Assembly: GCF_011386835.1 (NCBI RefSeq)
Contig: NC_088809.1
Coordinates: forward strand, 20,985,567-21,049,566
Length of the DNA: 64,000 nucleotides
From: Chrysemys picta bellii
Taxonomy: Eukaryota; Chordata; Testudines; Emydidae
Direction of reading: 5' to 3'
Shown here: positions 42,946 through 54,239 of the stretch, piece by piece
Layout of the letters: each line of letters starts with the position of its first letter
Position numbering within the stretch: position 1 is the stretch's first letter
Program-made: the position numbers and the translations under genes
The notes under the pieces: model-generated
Databases searched by the model: none
Seen by the model: only the letters and a program-made list of their open reading frames with translations
What the model was told of the DNA's origin: nothing

Positions 42946-43278
42946 TGGTAGAGCCTGGGATTTGCCCACCATGGGAACATGTGAAGTATCAGCTCGGGGA
43001 TGGGGAAAAGGGAGGCACTTCAGTCCCACCCTAACGCCACCCACTGTGGGCGGCTACCAGCCACCTAGTGCCATTATCCCTCCCTGAGGCAGCATACGCT
43101 GCCGGCGGAGCTAGCGCGCCAGAGCCACGCAGTGGCCACCTCCTGTTCCACCAGTGCCAGCCGGCCAGGCTTTGCCAATGCCCTGTCCCCTCCTCACCAC
43201 CATCTACACCAGCCCTGGCGGGGGCCTTAACCCACAGAGCCGCCTCTACATGCAGCCAGGGACACTGTGACGGCGCGA

Positions 43279-43293
43279 GTCGCCCCCTGTTGG
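43279..43293 (-). promoter_or_regulatory. CTCF-like motif
   Basis: The minus strand reads CCAACAGGGGGCGAC, close to the CTCF core with two weak positions. It lies directly before a SINE head. Confidence 0.35.
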
Positions 43294-43302
43294 ACTAGGC
43301 AT

Positions 43303-43400
43303 GAGGAGAGGAAGAGTAGCCTAGTGGTTAAGGTGCTGACTTGGGAGATGTGGGTCCAATCCAGGCACTTCCGTTCCTTGCTCTGTCCCGGCCTCACTGG
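43303..43400 (+). repeat. tRNA-derived SINE head
   Basis: AGAGTAGCCTAGTGGTTAAGG (A box) and TGTGGGTCCAATCCAGG (B box) with CCTTGCTCTGTCCCGG downstream. The core is lost. Confidence 0.75.
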
Positions 43401-43799
43401 GGTGTTGCAAGGGGCAATGTATTAGAGGAGTCAACACTCTGCTAATACAGTGGGCCATAGACAGACACATTACAAGGATTCTCCTTCCCAGCCTCTCCGC
43501 AGGGTGCCACCTGGTTATCCCGCATTAATTAAGAAGAGATTAACAATGAACTGCGTAACGAAGGACCCTGCCCTGCAGTTGCCTTGCATCTTGCCAGCTC
43601 TTTGTAACTCCCATCCAGCTCTCTGCAACCTTCCCCACCTTCCCTTGAAGGCGACGGGAGTTGAGCCAATTCCAGTGCCGTGCTTCAAAGCCGAAGCCTT
43701 TAATAACATTCTGTTTCCAATTGCTTTCAGCTGACAGCCGCCGTGGGGGTTTTGCAGCCCCTCGGAGGTAACCAAAATCTTTTATAGTCAATTCCTCGT

Positions 43800-43883
43800 C
43801 TTCTCTCTGTGAGAGTGAGAGTGAGCTACATGCGTAGTACCTGCACTCTGCATGCGGCCGGTGCCGTAAGTGTAGACAGAGCC
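43800..43883 (-). repeat. Partial MITE adjoining the next element
   Basis: Read from the right end on the minus strand, GGCTCTGTCTACACTTACGG followed by CACCGGCCGCATGCAGAG. This is the terminal text of a turtle MITE family. It meets the next MITE at a shared CCTAAGG junction, implying one inserted at the edge of the other. Confidence 0.5.
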
Positions 43884-44173
43884 TAAGGGTACGTCTATAC
43901 TTACCTCCAGGTTCGGCGGTAAGCAAATCGATCTTCTGGGATTGATTTATCGCGTCTTGTCTAGAGGCGATAAATCGATCCCGGAAGTGCTCGCCGTCGA
44001 CACCGGTATTTCTGCTCCGCGAGAGGAGTACGCACAGTCGATGGGGGAGCCTGCCTGCCGCGTGTGGACCCGCGGTAAGTGCCTTGTATTTCGAACTAAG
44101 ATACTTCGTTATTCACATAGCTGAAGTTGCGTATCTTAGTTCGAACTAGGGGGTTAGTGTGGACCAGCCCTTA
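43884..44173 (+). mobile_element. MITE, about 290 bp, TAAGGG...CCCTTA ends
   Basis: The left end TAAGGGTACGTCTATACTTACC and the right end (TAAGGGCTGGTCCACACTAACC read inward) are imperfect inverted repeats. Inside are two hairpins: CGATAAATCGATC-type words near 43925-43980, and TTCGAACTAAGATAC near 44090 with its complement GTATCTTAGTTCGAA near 44132. TAA/TTA at the ends would suit a Harbinger-type duplication, but this is not certain. Confidence 0.75.
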
Positions 44174-44424
44174 GAGTCGCTGCTGGGCAGCTCTACGTTA
44201 TGTAATTGGCATAGAGTCCACGGGAGGATTGGTGTAGTGGAGGCTCTACCACATAACCTTTCCAACCCCAGCATGCCTTCTCCCCTGGTCAAGTCCCAGC
44301 AGCCACACATGCACCAGCAGGGAGCTAGACCCAGATTCCCTGCCACCCGGGGAATTCTCTGCTGGCAATTGGTAGCTGGATTCACAGCCCCTTTCCATCA
44401 CCGGAGAGGCCCAAAGAGGCAGTG

Positions 44425-45160
44425 AATGAACAGAATGTTGGGAATCATCAAGAAAGGGATAAATAAGAAGACAGAAAATATCATATTGCCTCTATATCAA
44501 TCCATGGTACGCCCACATCTTGAATACAGCGTGCAGATGTGGTCGCCCCATCTCAAAAGAGTTTTATTGGAATTGGAAAAGATTCAGAAAAGGGCAACAA
44601 AAATGATTAGGGGTATGGAACGGCTTCCGTATGAGGAGAGATTAATAAGACTGGGCCTTTTCAGCTTGGAAAAGAGGCGACTAAGGGGGGATATGATAGA
44701 GGTCTATAAAATCATGAGTGGTGTGGAGAAAGTGAATAAGGAAGTGTTATTTACTCCTTCTCATAATACAAGAACAAGGGGTCACCAAATGAAATTAATA
44801 GGCAGCAGGTTTAAAACAAACAAAAGGAAGTATTTTTTCACGCAATGCACTGTTAACTTCTGGAATTCCTTGCCAGAGGGTGTTGTGAAGGCTAGTACTA
44901 TAACGGGGTTCAAAAGGGAGCTAGATAGATTCATGGAAGATAGGTCCATCAATGGCTACTAGCCAGCATGGACGGGAATGGTGTCCCTGGCCTCTGTTTG
45001 CCAGAAGCTGGGAATGGGCGACAGGGGATGGATCACTTGATGATAACCTGTTAGGTTCATCCCTCTGGGGCACCTCCCATTGCCCACTGTCAGAGGACTG
45101 GATACTGGGTTTGATGGACCTTTGGTCTGACCCAGTATGGGCCATTCTTATGTTCCTATG
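44425..45160 (+). mobile_element. CR1 3' end with intact 178-codon ORF remnant
   Basis: Plus frame 44426-44962 encodes the reverse transcriptase C-terminal module of the TTATGTTC lineage ([19 protein letters not shown] at the start, [36 protein letters not shown]) without a stop to its natural end at SINGY. No catalytic FADD box is present, so it cannot act alone. It ends GGGCCATTCTTATGTTCC. Intactness suggests a relatively young insertion. Confidence 0.95.
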
Positions 45161-45299
45161 ACTGGGCATCTTAGTCTGGCCCAATGCCTCTAGGATGGGA
45201 ATTACAGGGAAAATGGCATCGGCAAAGCAATATAGGCAGACTTGGGCCAGATTGCCAAAGGAAAGGGCTCGGTTCACTTACCACTGGGGCCCCTTATTG

Positions 45300-45870
45300 C
45301 GGCTGGGTCTGGCGATCAGCTCTCACCGAGGCTGGCACCCTTATCGGTTGCCTGCACCATGGTCTCTCTCTCGTTCTCTGGGACTGCGGTGCTTCCTCTT
45401 CATGACTTGGCTCTCTGGCCAGGTCACTATTAGTCTTTTCCTTCAAAGTCCCACTGCACAAGCTGTCCCCGTGTGCTGTGTCAGGCAGTCTTCCAGTCCC
45501 AAGTCTGGGTCCAGTGTCACTACCCCAGTGGCTGGTAGGGAAACCCAGACACTCCCTCTACACTGGGCCAGGTCTGCACAGTCCCTCTCTTTGCCGTTTC
45601 CTCCTACTCTGTTTTCTCAGACTTTCTCAGTAACTCCTCTGGGGTTGACCCTTCTTCCCAGGCTGGGATATCAGGGTTTGTTCTTCCCCTGGGTTTCCTC
45701 CACTCCGGAGTGACTGCAGGATCCCTCCCTGCTGCCAACTTCCTCCCTTTATCTTCCTTTCCCATCCTGTCCCCCAGCTGGGCTCATCAACAATTAGTAA
45801 AATTATTAAAACCCGGGGGGAAGGGAGGGGCCTCCGTCAGGTGCAACTATGAAGGTCGATTGGCCCTTTT
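45300..45870 (-). repeat. LTR-like dispersed repeat, copy 1 (orientation tentative)
   Basis: Shares ordered words with 59473-60090: GGCCAGGTC, CAAAGTCCCACTG, AGGCAGTCTTCCAGTCC, GGCTGGTAGGGAAACCC and ACTGCAGG. Pyrimidine-rich with no coding features. I believe it is a long terminal repeat family but could not find clean ends or a duplication. Confidence 0.5.
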
Positions 45871-46554
45871 TAGCCTGCTCAGGCCTTGGGTGGGGTGGCC
45901 ACCCTTTCAGAGGCACCTCGACCAGCGGCCTGATAGCTCAGCACCCAGCGCGCCCTCGGCACCCTGCACCCTTTGGAAAACTTGGCCAAGCCCTTCTGAC
46001 AATTCTGGCCCTTGTTTCCAAACTGTGGGGCAGCAAGACTTGTGCACGTAGTCCTGCCTGGAGTGCATAATCCCAAATGATTTCTGTGGGGTTACTTACA
46101 CCATTCAGGATGACTTCGTGGAGGTATGGGTTGCCAGAGCCAGCCCTTAGTTCTCTACCAGAGCCCACAGGCGGCCAGGAATGCATTAGCAGGGAATCAC
46201 AGAAATTAAAGATGGAAAGATCGACCTCTCTTTGCGTCTCTAGTGCCCCCGTCCGTTCTCCGTCTCCCGTTCTAGTTCATCAAATCCCATTGGATTAGGG
46301 GGCCTAATTCCCAGCCCGAGGCAGGATTGTCCCTTACAGGCCACTGTTGAGTGTTCTGTCCAGTCTAGGGGAAGGGGGCTTCCACCCCATCCATGGGCGC
46401 CTCCCCCACAATCTGTCATCTCTTGTGAATCTTCAGCATCCAAAGGGCTCATTGGCTGCATGGGGTCGAGGTGATACACTGCGGAGCGCTCAGGGTAGGT
46501 CCTTAATTGAACCCAGCCCTGGTGGGTCACAACCGTCGGCTGGCTGCTTGGCGG

Positions 46555-46687
46555 CAGGGCCGGCTCCAGGGTTTTGGAGTGAGGGACCGTCCACCGAATT
46601 GCCGCCGAATACCTGGACGTGCCACCCCTCTCCGGAGCGGCTGCCCCAAGCACCTGCTTGAGAAGCTGGTGCCTGGAGCCGGCCCTG
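46555..46687 (+). mobile_element. hAT-type MITE, 133 bp, CAGGGCCGGC family
   Basis: Ends are CAGGGCCGGCTCCAGG and CCTGGAGCCGGCCCTG, a 16-bp perfect terminal inverted repeat. Flanks CTTGGCGG (46547-46554) and CTTGGAGG (46688-46695) differ at one base. The interior (GAATTGCCGCCGAATACCTG, CCCCAAGCACCTGCTTGAG) matches the outer parts of the 61.4-kb element, so this is its internally deleted relative. Confidence 0.95.
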
Positions 46688-46695
46688 CTTGGAGG

Positions 46696-48342
46696 CCTAT
46701 GAGAAATGAGCCACGTGCGGGAGTCAGGCCAGTTCTGACATCCCCAAAATCGACTCTCTGTTTTGGCTCCGCCTCCCCCTTTCATTGGCCGTGTCAGCAG
46801 AGGGGTCAGAATGGGTAAATAGAGGGTAAATACTCACGCTGATGCCAGCTAGTGCGCAGCGTGGAGGGATTCAGCGCCCCGCATGGGGAAGGGCACAAGC
46901 TCTCCGACTCCCGGGACAAACCGCTTAATCCTGCTCTGTATGGGGAGCAGAGACGGACGCCAGTCCTGAGCTGCTGAATAATCATCACAGCGCGTTAGCG
47001 AACATCCTGCCCCCACAGATCCAGGGCAGCGGCCCCTGGGGCCCTTTTCTCCACATTTCAGTCGGCAGCTGGGACAGCGCAGGATATTGCAAGGCATTTA
47101 TCACTGGGAACGGGGCGGGCAGGAGCGAGGAGTCTGTCTGGGTTAGCCGCTCGGGGTCAGCCCCAGGCCCTTGATTCGAGAGAGGAGAATGGGCCTGGCC
47201 CGGGTTCCCCGGCTGCAGAGCGCTGGCAAAGCAGAACTCCAGCGAGGAGGAATAAGGTCACAGCTAAATCCGTATTTCCTAAAACCAATATGTGTGCGGG
47301 TGTGTGTCTGGAAGGAAGTCCTGGAGACAGCTTACAGAAACGCTGCGGCTGGTTCCACCTCTCCGTTCGTGCCCGTGGGAGGGCTGTCGTCTTAAAGACA
47401 CTCCGCAGCAGAGGCTCCGTTTGATGATGCGAAGTAGGACTGGAGAAATCACCCGTGCAACCAAGAAACTTCGGAAACCAGAGACTTTCAAATCTATCAG
47501 TCCATCCCCATGCACACCCGTCTCTGAGTAACTCCTCTGCCAGGGGCTGGCTGCAGCAACCAGGGGTGCATTCAAGATCTAGGGTGGTCCTGTAATATTG
47601 CAAAACAGAACTAGCTCATGACTCCATCCAGAAAACAAAACACGTCCTCTGGGCACCTCTCGGGTATCTCAGAGAGCCAGGGTCAACTGACTCGGGCTCA
47701 TCTGCAGGTACGTCTACACAGCAACTGCACACCTGCAGCTGGCATGGCAACTGCACACCACGGCCTTCCTTTGGGAAAACATTGCAACAATGACTCAGTA
47801 CGCAGCACCTCCCCCATGGTGCCTTGGGCAGTGTCCTTTGCCTCAGTTTCCCACCTTGCGACAGGCCAATGGCCAAGCGTCCTTGTAACACTCCGCTCCC
47901 CTTTTCCCTCCATGGCACCCCACTCACAGTTTGCTGTCCAAGGCGTGCCTCTGGGGCGTGGGTGGTCGAGTGATGCTTCTCTCGCCAGCACTGCTGCTGC
48001 CTCTGATGCCAGGGTCACTGCCGTGCCCTGAGGTTCCTCCGCCTAGCCCCGTCCTCAGCGATTTCAGCTCGGAGTGATTTCTCCGGGCAGGGAGGAACCT
48101 CACTGCCGCTACCGCCTCTGTTTTGTTTTCACTGCCACAGCGCTCACCCCACCAGGTCTCTGGCTCAGCTCATCAGGGATTTCAGCGCTAGTGAGGGCAG
48201 GACTTTCAACTGAATCTAGTCAACTCCATCTTTAGACAAATAGCTCCAGGGACCCTTTAAACAACAGACACATCATTCTTTCCCATCTCTACCCCCTGCT
48301 TAGCAAGTGAGGTTCACGGGAGGGTGAGCCCTTCATTTAAGA
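46696..48342. other. Unique sequence with a MITE fragment
   Basis: 47705-47760 (GGTACGTCTACACAGCAACTG, CCTGCAGCTGGCATGG) is a fragment of the GTCTACAC MITE group. The rest is unique; the stretch 46805-47110 has conserved-looking words but nothing decisive. No gene seen. Confidence 0.45.
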
Positions 48343-48774
48343 CAGGGGTGGCCAACCCGTGGCTTGGGAACCGCATCCTGCTCTTCGTAGGTCAATAGGA
48401 GGCTCCTTGTATAGGCACCGACTCCGGGGCTGGAGCTACAAGCGCCAACTTTCCAATGTGCCGGGGGGCGCTCACTGCTCAACCCCCTGCTCTGCCCCAG
48501 GCCCTGGCCCCACTCCACCCCTTCCCCCGAGCCTGCCGTGCCCTGGCTCTTCTCCCCTCCCCACCAGAGCCTCCTGCACACCACGGAACAGCTGATCGCG
48601 GCGGGCGTGGGGAGGGAGCGGGAGGCACTGATTGGTGGGGCTGCCGGCGGGCAGGAGGCGCTGCAGGTTGTGGGGGGGGAGCTGACGTGGGGCTGCTGAC
48701 GTATTACTGGGGCGCTTTGGCAACGTACATTGGTAAATTCTGGCTCCTTCTCCGGCTCAGGTTGGCCACTCCTA
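48343..48774 (+). mobile_element. hAT-type MITE, 432 bp, CAGGGGTGGCCAACC family
   Basis: Perfect 8-bp duplication ATTTAAGA at 48335-48342 and 48775-48782. The left end CAGGGGTGGCCAACC and right end (TAGGAGTGGCCAACC read inward) match at 13 of 15 positions. The interior is GC-rich with GCACCGACTCCGGGGCTGG. The 118-codon plus frame inside is a composition artefact. Confidence 0.95.
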
Positions 48775-48782
48775 ATTTAAGA

Positions 48783-49254
48783 CATATTAAGTACAGTCCT
48801 GCAGCCCTTTAGCTGGCCAATAAGGAGAGCGTCCTTTCCTTACCCGACACTTCAGTGACTTTTAACCCCAAACAGCCCAAATGGGTCACTTTGGCAAAGC
48901 AGCCCCGCCCAATGATCACCTAGGCAAAGCATGTGTGTCTATGCAGATACGGTCTGATCCTGAGGTCTTTCCCCCCAGTTTGTCAATAGATGACAGGGCA
49001 GAGCTCATTCAGACCACCCCTTGTACCGCTCTTCCCATACACACCCCTCTAGCTATCCCTCCACCCCTCAATCTATCTAGCTCCATGCACACTTGTCTAC
49101 CTAGCTACCTATCCGTTCCCATACCTACCCACCCATCTATCTAGCCTCTTCTCGTTTGTCACTTTCATTGTGTATCTCACATCTTAAACTATGCTACAGT
49201 GCCCATCCCAAACTTGGGAACCTAAAGTTGGTCTCTGCCCTAAAACACTTACAG
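48783..49254. other. Unique sequence, no gene seen
   Basis: A CTAGCTACCTATC-like imperfect tetranucleotide stretch at 49040-49145. Nothing else recognised. Confidence 0.4.
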
Positions 49255-49395
49255 TCTAAGCATTTTACAGATGGAGAAATGAAGTGCAAAAAAAAAATTA
49301 CATGACTGAACCGAGGCGAAAGTCTGGGACAGAGCTAGGACTTGAGTCTAGCTAGCCTGGGTGGTAAAGAGATCCCTTAACCCCAAGACCATCCT
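49255..49395 (-). repeat. MIR/CORE-type SINE
   Basis: The plus strand reads AAGCATTTTACAGATGGAGAAA, GACAGAGCTAGGACTTGAG and CCCTTAACCCCAAGACCATCC (reversed A-box side). An A9-10 run lies mid-element. Confidence 0.75.
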
Positions 49396-49554
49396 TTCCA
49401 GATCCTCGTTTACTCTATAGAAAGCATCGGAAAGCCCTGCTCTGTAAATTGACATCAGCTTCCAATGTGGTCGTTGATTACTCTGTGATTTCAGAGCACT
49501 GAGACAGGGCACGTTGGTAAGATTCACATTCATCCCACTTACAGGGCCTCCCCA

Positions 49555-49790
49555 TCGGAACTAAATATAACTAATGCTGTAACCACCCGTCTCGGCAGCA
49601 TTTGCCTGACCTTTAATTGCCATATAAATGTCTCTAATTGCAATTGATAAGGGAATTAGCCTGAAAATTGTCCCAACAAAGTAATGTGAGCAATTGCCTG
49701 AATGCCCCATTAAAGCAACAAGACATTCATTTAGCTGAAGAGGGGAAATACCAGTTCTCTGAGGTCTGTCCCATTGAATCACCTTTCCTG
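49555..49790. promoter_or_regulatory. Candidate conserved noncoding element
   Basis: The strongest conserved-element-like block in the second half: CTTTAATTGCCATATAAATG, CTAATTGCAATTGATAAGGG, AATTAGCCTGAAAATTG, GAGCAATTGCCTGAATG and CATTAAAGCAACAAG. Dense AATTG/CAATT words with no repeat match and no plausible exon. The minus frame of 73 codons is probably chance. Confidence 0.35.
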
Positions 49791-50019
49791 ATTCTCTGCA
49801 TCATGTTTAAGCGGCTGTGACTGTCTTTAAAACGCTGAAAAGGTCCCTGCAAGGTCACATTGGCTTGTCATGTACGTTTGGTGACAGTATTGTTAACTGC
49901 AAGCCTTCAAAAGTCATGGGTCAGACCTTCGAAAAATCAGGAGATTGGTTGAAAAGAAATGGGAGAGTTTTTTGAAATAATAGATTCGGAGGTTCTTTTT
50001 ATTTGCCTTTTTGGGTTTT

Positions 50020-50356
50020 GAGTCTTTGGCAGAAGTGCTAAATTACTTTTTTGTTTCGGTTTTCACCAAAAAGTTTAGTAGCGATTGGACGTCAAACATA
50101 GTGAACACCTGTAAAAATGAGGTGGGATCTGAGGCTAAAATAGGGAAAGAACAAGTTAAAAATTGCTTAGACATGTTAGATGTCTTCAGATCACCAGGGA
50201 CTCATGAAATATATCCTAGAATACTCAAGGAGCTGACTGAAGAGGTATCTGAGCCATTAGTAATTCTCTTCGAAAACTCACGGAAGATGGGAGAGATTCC
50301 AGAGGACTGGAAAAGGGCAAATATAGAGCCCATCTATAAAAAGGGGGAATAAGGAC
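50020..50356 (+). mobile_element. CR1 LINE, 5' part of the longest copy
   Basis: Plus frame 50011-50352 encodes the N-terminal fingers region of CR1 reverse transcriptase (LAEVLNYFFVSVFTKKFSSD, then GEIPEDWKRANIEPIYKKGE). It stops at the LTR insertion; the following YRPVSLTS-type region resumes at 51493. No endonuclease part is present. Confidence 0.93.
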
Positions 50357-51492
50357 TGTGACAGCCTGGGACTGTGGGACCACTGTGCACCCTTAACTTT
50401 CAAGCCTGAGCTGTCTCTCACAATGCTTTGCTAGTAACAAAACAGCAAACCCCTCCAGGCACTGTTATCACTCAGCACAACATGTGAAGCCCCACACCCA
50501 GCTAGGTTGCATTAATGCTCCACCACTCATGAATCACACTGAGAAAGGCACCAGCCAAATCCCCCCCAGCTCCCAGCCTTGTACCTCAGGAATATACTGT
50601 CTTGCACTGCTCGTCTTGAGCAGTGCAATTTTATGAATTGGCCCATCACTTCATCAATGGAAAGTGGATATACACCAGCCTTTGTACGCCTGGGCAGATT
50701 TACCAAACGCTTCAGGCAAACTCACTGGTAAAGATTAGCAGTTAAACAATGTATTGACTCCAAAAGATAGATTGTAAGTGATTATAAGTGATAGGCAAAA
50801 AGTCAGCGTGGCTACCAATAGAAAAGAAAATATAAGCCTTTCTAAACTCTCAACCCTATTAGACTGGGTAACATCTAGCTTAAGCAGTTTTTCTCACCCC
50901 ACTGGGTATTGCAATTCCTAGTACACGGGTTTCACCCTGGGCCAACCTCCTCTGTTGGAGTCTTCAGTCTTCTGAGTGTCCTTGTTGCTTGCAGCATAGG
51001 TGGGGGAAGGAGAAAGGCCAAGCATGAGGCCCCTGTGTCATGTTTTATGCCCTTTAGTCCATGTGCTTGGAGAACACAGGTCCAGGCATGTCTGGGGGGC
51101 ATTGATGAGTCCCCAGGCAAGGTTGAACCATCCCCTGGTGTGGCCTCATGCAAGTGAGTCATTGTATTGTAGCTCCCTTGCTGGACAATGGCTGTTGAGG
51201 GTAGTTTGACACCCTCCTGGGCGTTGGTTATTTTCCTTGCTGTTGCCTCTGGGGATCTAATATCTGGCCGATTCCCCAATTTACAGCATATTTTACTGAC
51301 AACCGCACAACACAATCTCATAACTGCATATGCACTAATGATATACATATTTAGATAGAACGGTGACTTTCTGCAGATCATAACCTTTCCCCTGATACCT
51401 AACATGGCATGCTTTATATTCAAGATCACAATTATATATAAATGAGGAATATGGCGGTTACAGGGCGCTCCCCCAAGGTATAGAATGTCACA
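50357..51492. mobile_element. Solo LTR, 1136 bp, inserted in a CR1
   Basis: Starts TGTGACAGCCTGGG and ends TAGAATGTCACA; TGTGACA/TGTCACA is a perfect 7-bp terminal inverted repeat. The flanks AGGAC and AGGTT match at three of five bases, an eroded duplication. It separates two parts of one CR1 reading frame. No gag, pol or env remnant. Orientation is not certain. Confidence 0.85.
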
Positions 51493-52798
51493 AGGTTAAC
51501 CTGGGGAATTACGGACCAGTCAGCTTAACTTCAGTACCCAGAAAGATAATGGAGCAAATAATCAAGCAATCAATTTGCAACCCCTTAGAAGACAATACGA
51601 TGATAAGTAAGAGTCAGCGTGGATTTGTCAAGAACAAATCATGTCAAACCAACCTAATAGCTTTCTTTGACAGGGTAACAAGCCTTGTGAATAGGGGGGA
51701 AGCGGTAGATGTGGTATATCTTAACTTTAAGCTTTTGATACTGTCTCACATGACCTTATAAACAAACAAGGGAAATACAGCCTAGATGGAGATACTATAC
51801 GGTGGGTGCAGAACTGGGTGGAAAACCGTTCCCAGAGTGCAGTTATCAGTGGTTAACAGTCAAGCTGGAAGGACATAACGAGTGGGGTCCCACAGGGATC
51901 AGTTCTGGGTCCAGTTCTGTTCAATATCTTCATCACTAATTTAGATAATGGCATAGAGAGTGCACTTATAAAGTTTGTGGACGATACCAAGCTGGAAGGG
52001 TCTGAAGTAAATAGGATGAAATTCAATAAGGACAAATGCAAAGTGCTCCACTTAGGAAGGAACAATCAGTTACACACACACACAATGGGAAATGACTGTC
52101 TAGGAAGGAGTACTGAGGAAAGGGATCTGGGGGCCATAGTGGATCACAAGCTAAATATGAGTCAACAGTGTAACACTGCTGCAAAAAAAGCAAACACCAT
52201 TCTGGGATGTATTAGCAGAAATGTTGTAAACCAGACATGAGAAGTCGTTCTTCTGCTCTACTCCATGCTGATTAGGCCTCAGCTGGAGTATTGTATCCAG
52301 TTCTGGGCACCACATTTCAGGAAGAATGTGGACAAATAGGAGGAACTCCAGAGAAGAGCAACACAAATAATTAAAGGTCTAGAGAACATGACCTATGAGA
52401 GAAGATTGAAAAAAAATGGGTTTGTTTAGTCTGGAAAATAGAAGACTGAGAGGGGACATGATAACAGTTTTCAAGTACATAAAAGGTTGTTACAAGAAGG
52501 AGGGAGAAATATTATTCTCCTTAACCTCTGAGGATAGGACAAGAAGTAATGGGCTTAAATTGCAGCAAGGGAGGTTTAGGTTGGACATTAGGAAAAACTT
52601 CCTAACTGACAGGGTGGTTAAATACTGGAATAAATTCCCTAGGGAGGTTGTGGAATCTTCATCATTGGAGGTTTCTAAGAGCAGGTTGGACAAACACCTT
52701 TCAGGGATGGTGTAGATAAAATTAGTCCTGCCATGAGGGCAGGAGACTGGTATAGAACACCTCTTGAGGTCCCTTCCAGTCCTACCATTCTATGATTC
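51493..52798 (+). mobile_element. CR1 LINE, 3' part of the longest copy
   Basis: Continues from 50356: reverse transcriptase text with LTSVPRKIMEQII, KSQRGFVKNKSCQTNLIAFF and VDVVYLNF, a catalytic box altered to FVDD (about 51974), then KKANTILGCISRN and RLRGDMITVFKYIKGC. Broken by a frameshift near 51730, stops and small losses. Ends CCATTCTATGATTCTA. Apart from the LTR, this copy totals about 1.64 kb. Confidence 0.94.
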
Positions 52799-53215
52799 TA
52801 AGTCACTTCACCACTCCTTGCCTCAGTTTCCCCAGCTGTAACATGGGGAGAATGAATGTGACTGACCCCCTTTGTAAAGTGCTTTGAGATCGACTGAGAA
52901 AAAGGCCTCCATATTAGCTAGGTGTTAACCTGAATGGATCTGGAGATGTAGGCTCAATTCTTGGCTTGACGGAAAACTCCCTTAGTTCAGTCACTTAATC
53001 TCTTTTGTGTCTCAGCTCCCCGTCTACAAAGTGGGAGTGATATTAATCCTGGTGCATGTCTTCTCTCTCTAGACCGGCAGTTCAGCAGGGCGTGGACTGG
53101 CTTGTACCGTGTGTCTGTGCAGCACCCAGTGTACTGGGGCCGTTGTCTCAGCCTGGGCCGCTGGGGATGGTGCTTTCTGACCTCACCGGGCTGTTGTGAG
53201 GATAACATTCACTCG
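52799..53215 (+). repeat. MIR/CORE-type SINE tail and a second SINE piece
   Basis: 52799-52920: AAGTCACTTCACCACTCC, TTGCCTCAGTTTCCCCAGC and GTAAAGTGCTTTGAGATCG. 52930-53060 repeats the head-core style (GATGTAGGCTCAATTCTTGG, CAGTCACTTAATCTC). GGGCTGTTGTGAGGATAAC at about 53190 is another tail word. Confidence 0.65.
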
Positions 53216-53349
53216 GGAAGGAGTGACTCTCAGGCCCAGGTAAGCAAAGGCGAACTCCCAATGGAAGTGAGGCACCAGAATACCTCTGAAGGCCTGCGCC
53301 TCACATACAGTGGGGAGGAAGGCCTTATAAGGCCCTAGATAGACCTGCC

Positions 53350-53427
53350 TACCTCGTGGGGCTGTGAAGCTGGATCCATTTGTGTTTGTGCAGGGCCGTG
53401 AGCTCCTCAGATGGAAGGTGCTCAAGA
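53350..53427 (+). repeat. SINE tail ahead of a CR1
   Basis: CCTACCTCGTGGGGCTGTGAAG and GAGCTCCTCAGATGGAAGGT match a CORE-type SINE tail. The CR1 at 53440 begins just after. Confidence 0.6.
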
Positions 53428-53439
53428 AGCCAGTTTTGG

Positions 53440-53946
53440 CTGTGTCCAGTTTTGGGCCCCACACTACAAGAAGGATGTGGAAAAATTGGAAAGAGTCCAG
53501 CGGAGGGCAACAAAAATGATTAGGGGTCTGGAGCACATGACTTATGAGGAGAGGCTGAGAGAACTGGGATTGTTTAGTCTCCAGAAGAGAAGAATGAGGG
53601 GGGATTTGATAGCAGCCTTCAACTACCTGAAGGGGGGTTCCAAAGAGGATGGAGCTCGGCTGTTCTCAGTGGTGGCAGATGACAGAACAAGGAGCAATGG
53701 TCTCAAGTTGCGGTGGGGGAGGTCCAGGTTGGATATCAGGAAAAACTATTTCACTAGGAGGGTGGTGAAACACTGGAATGCGTTACCTAGGGAGGTGGTG
53801 GAGTCTCCTTCCTTGGAGGTTTTTAAGGCCCGGCTTGACAAAGCCCTGGCTGGGATGATTTAGCTGGGAATTGGTCCTGCTTTGAGCAGGGGGTTGGACT
53901 AGATGACCTCTTGAGGTCCCTTCCAACTCTGATATTCTATGATTCT
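53440..53946 (+). mobile_element. CR1 3' end, 150-codon ORF remnant open
   Basis: Plus frame 53411-53863 carries the CR1 C-terminal module from [17 protein letters not shown] to LDKALAGMI without a stop; the first 10 or so codons are flanking sequence. Ends GATATTCTATGATTCTA. Truncated upstream of the catalytic box. Low divergence. Confidence 0.95.
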
Positions 53947-54239
53947 AAGCCATGGCTTATTATGCCCTGAGGTATGTTTTTTTGAGGGAGTCTTGTACAA
54001 GTTGCTTTGGTGATCTCACTTGTTAAGAGCCAAGGTCCCCAGAGCCGTGTAAGAGAAAGCAAGATGCAAGGCCCTGTATAGTCATGCCTGTGAAGAAGGC
54101 AGCAGAAGCCTCCGGAACCACACTGCTGGCTTTGTGCCTGGGGTGAATTTCACCCTCAGCGCATCATGCCCTGGTTTCTCTCCCATTTCTCCCTCGCTGT
54201 AGGATTTCAGCTTTGATTCAGCAAAGCGCAACATGGATT

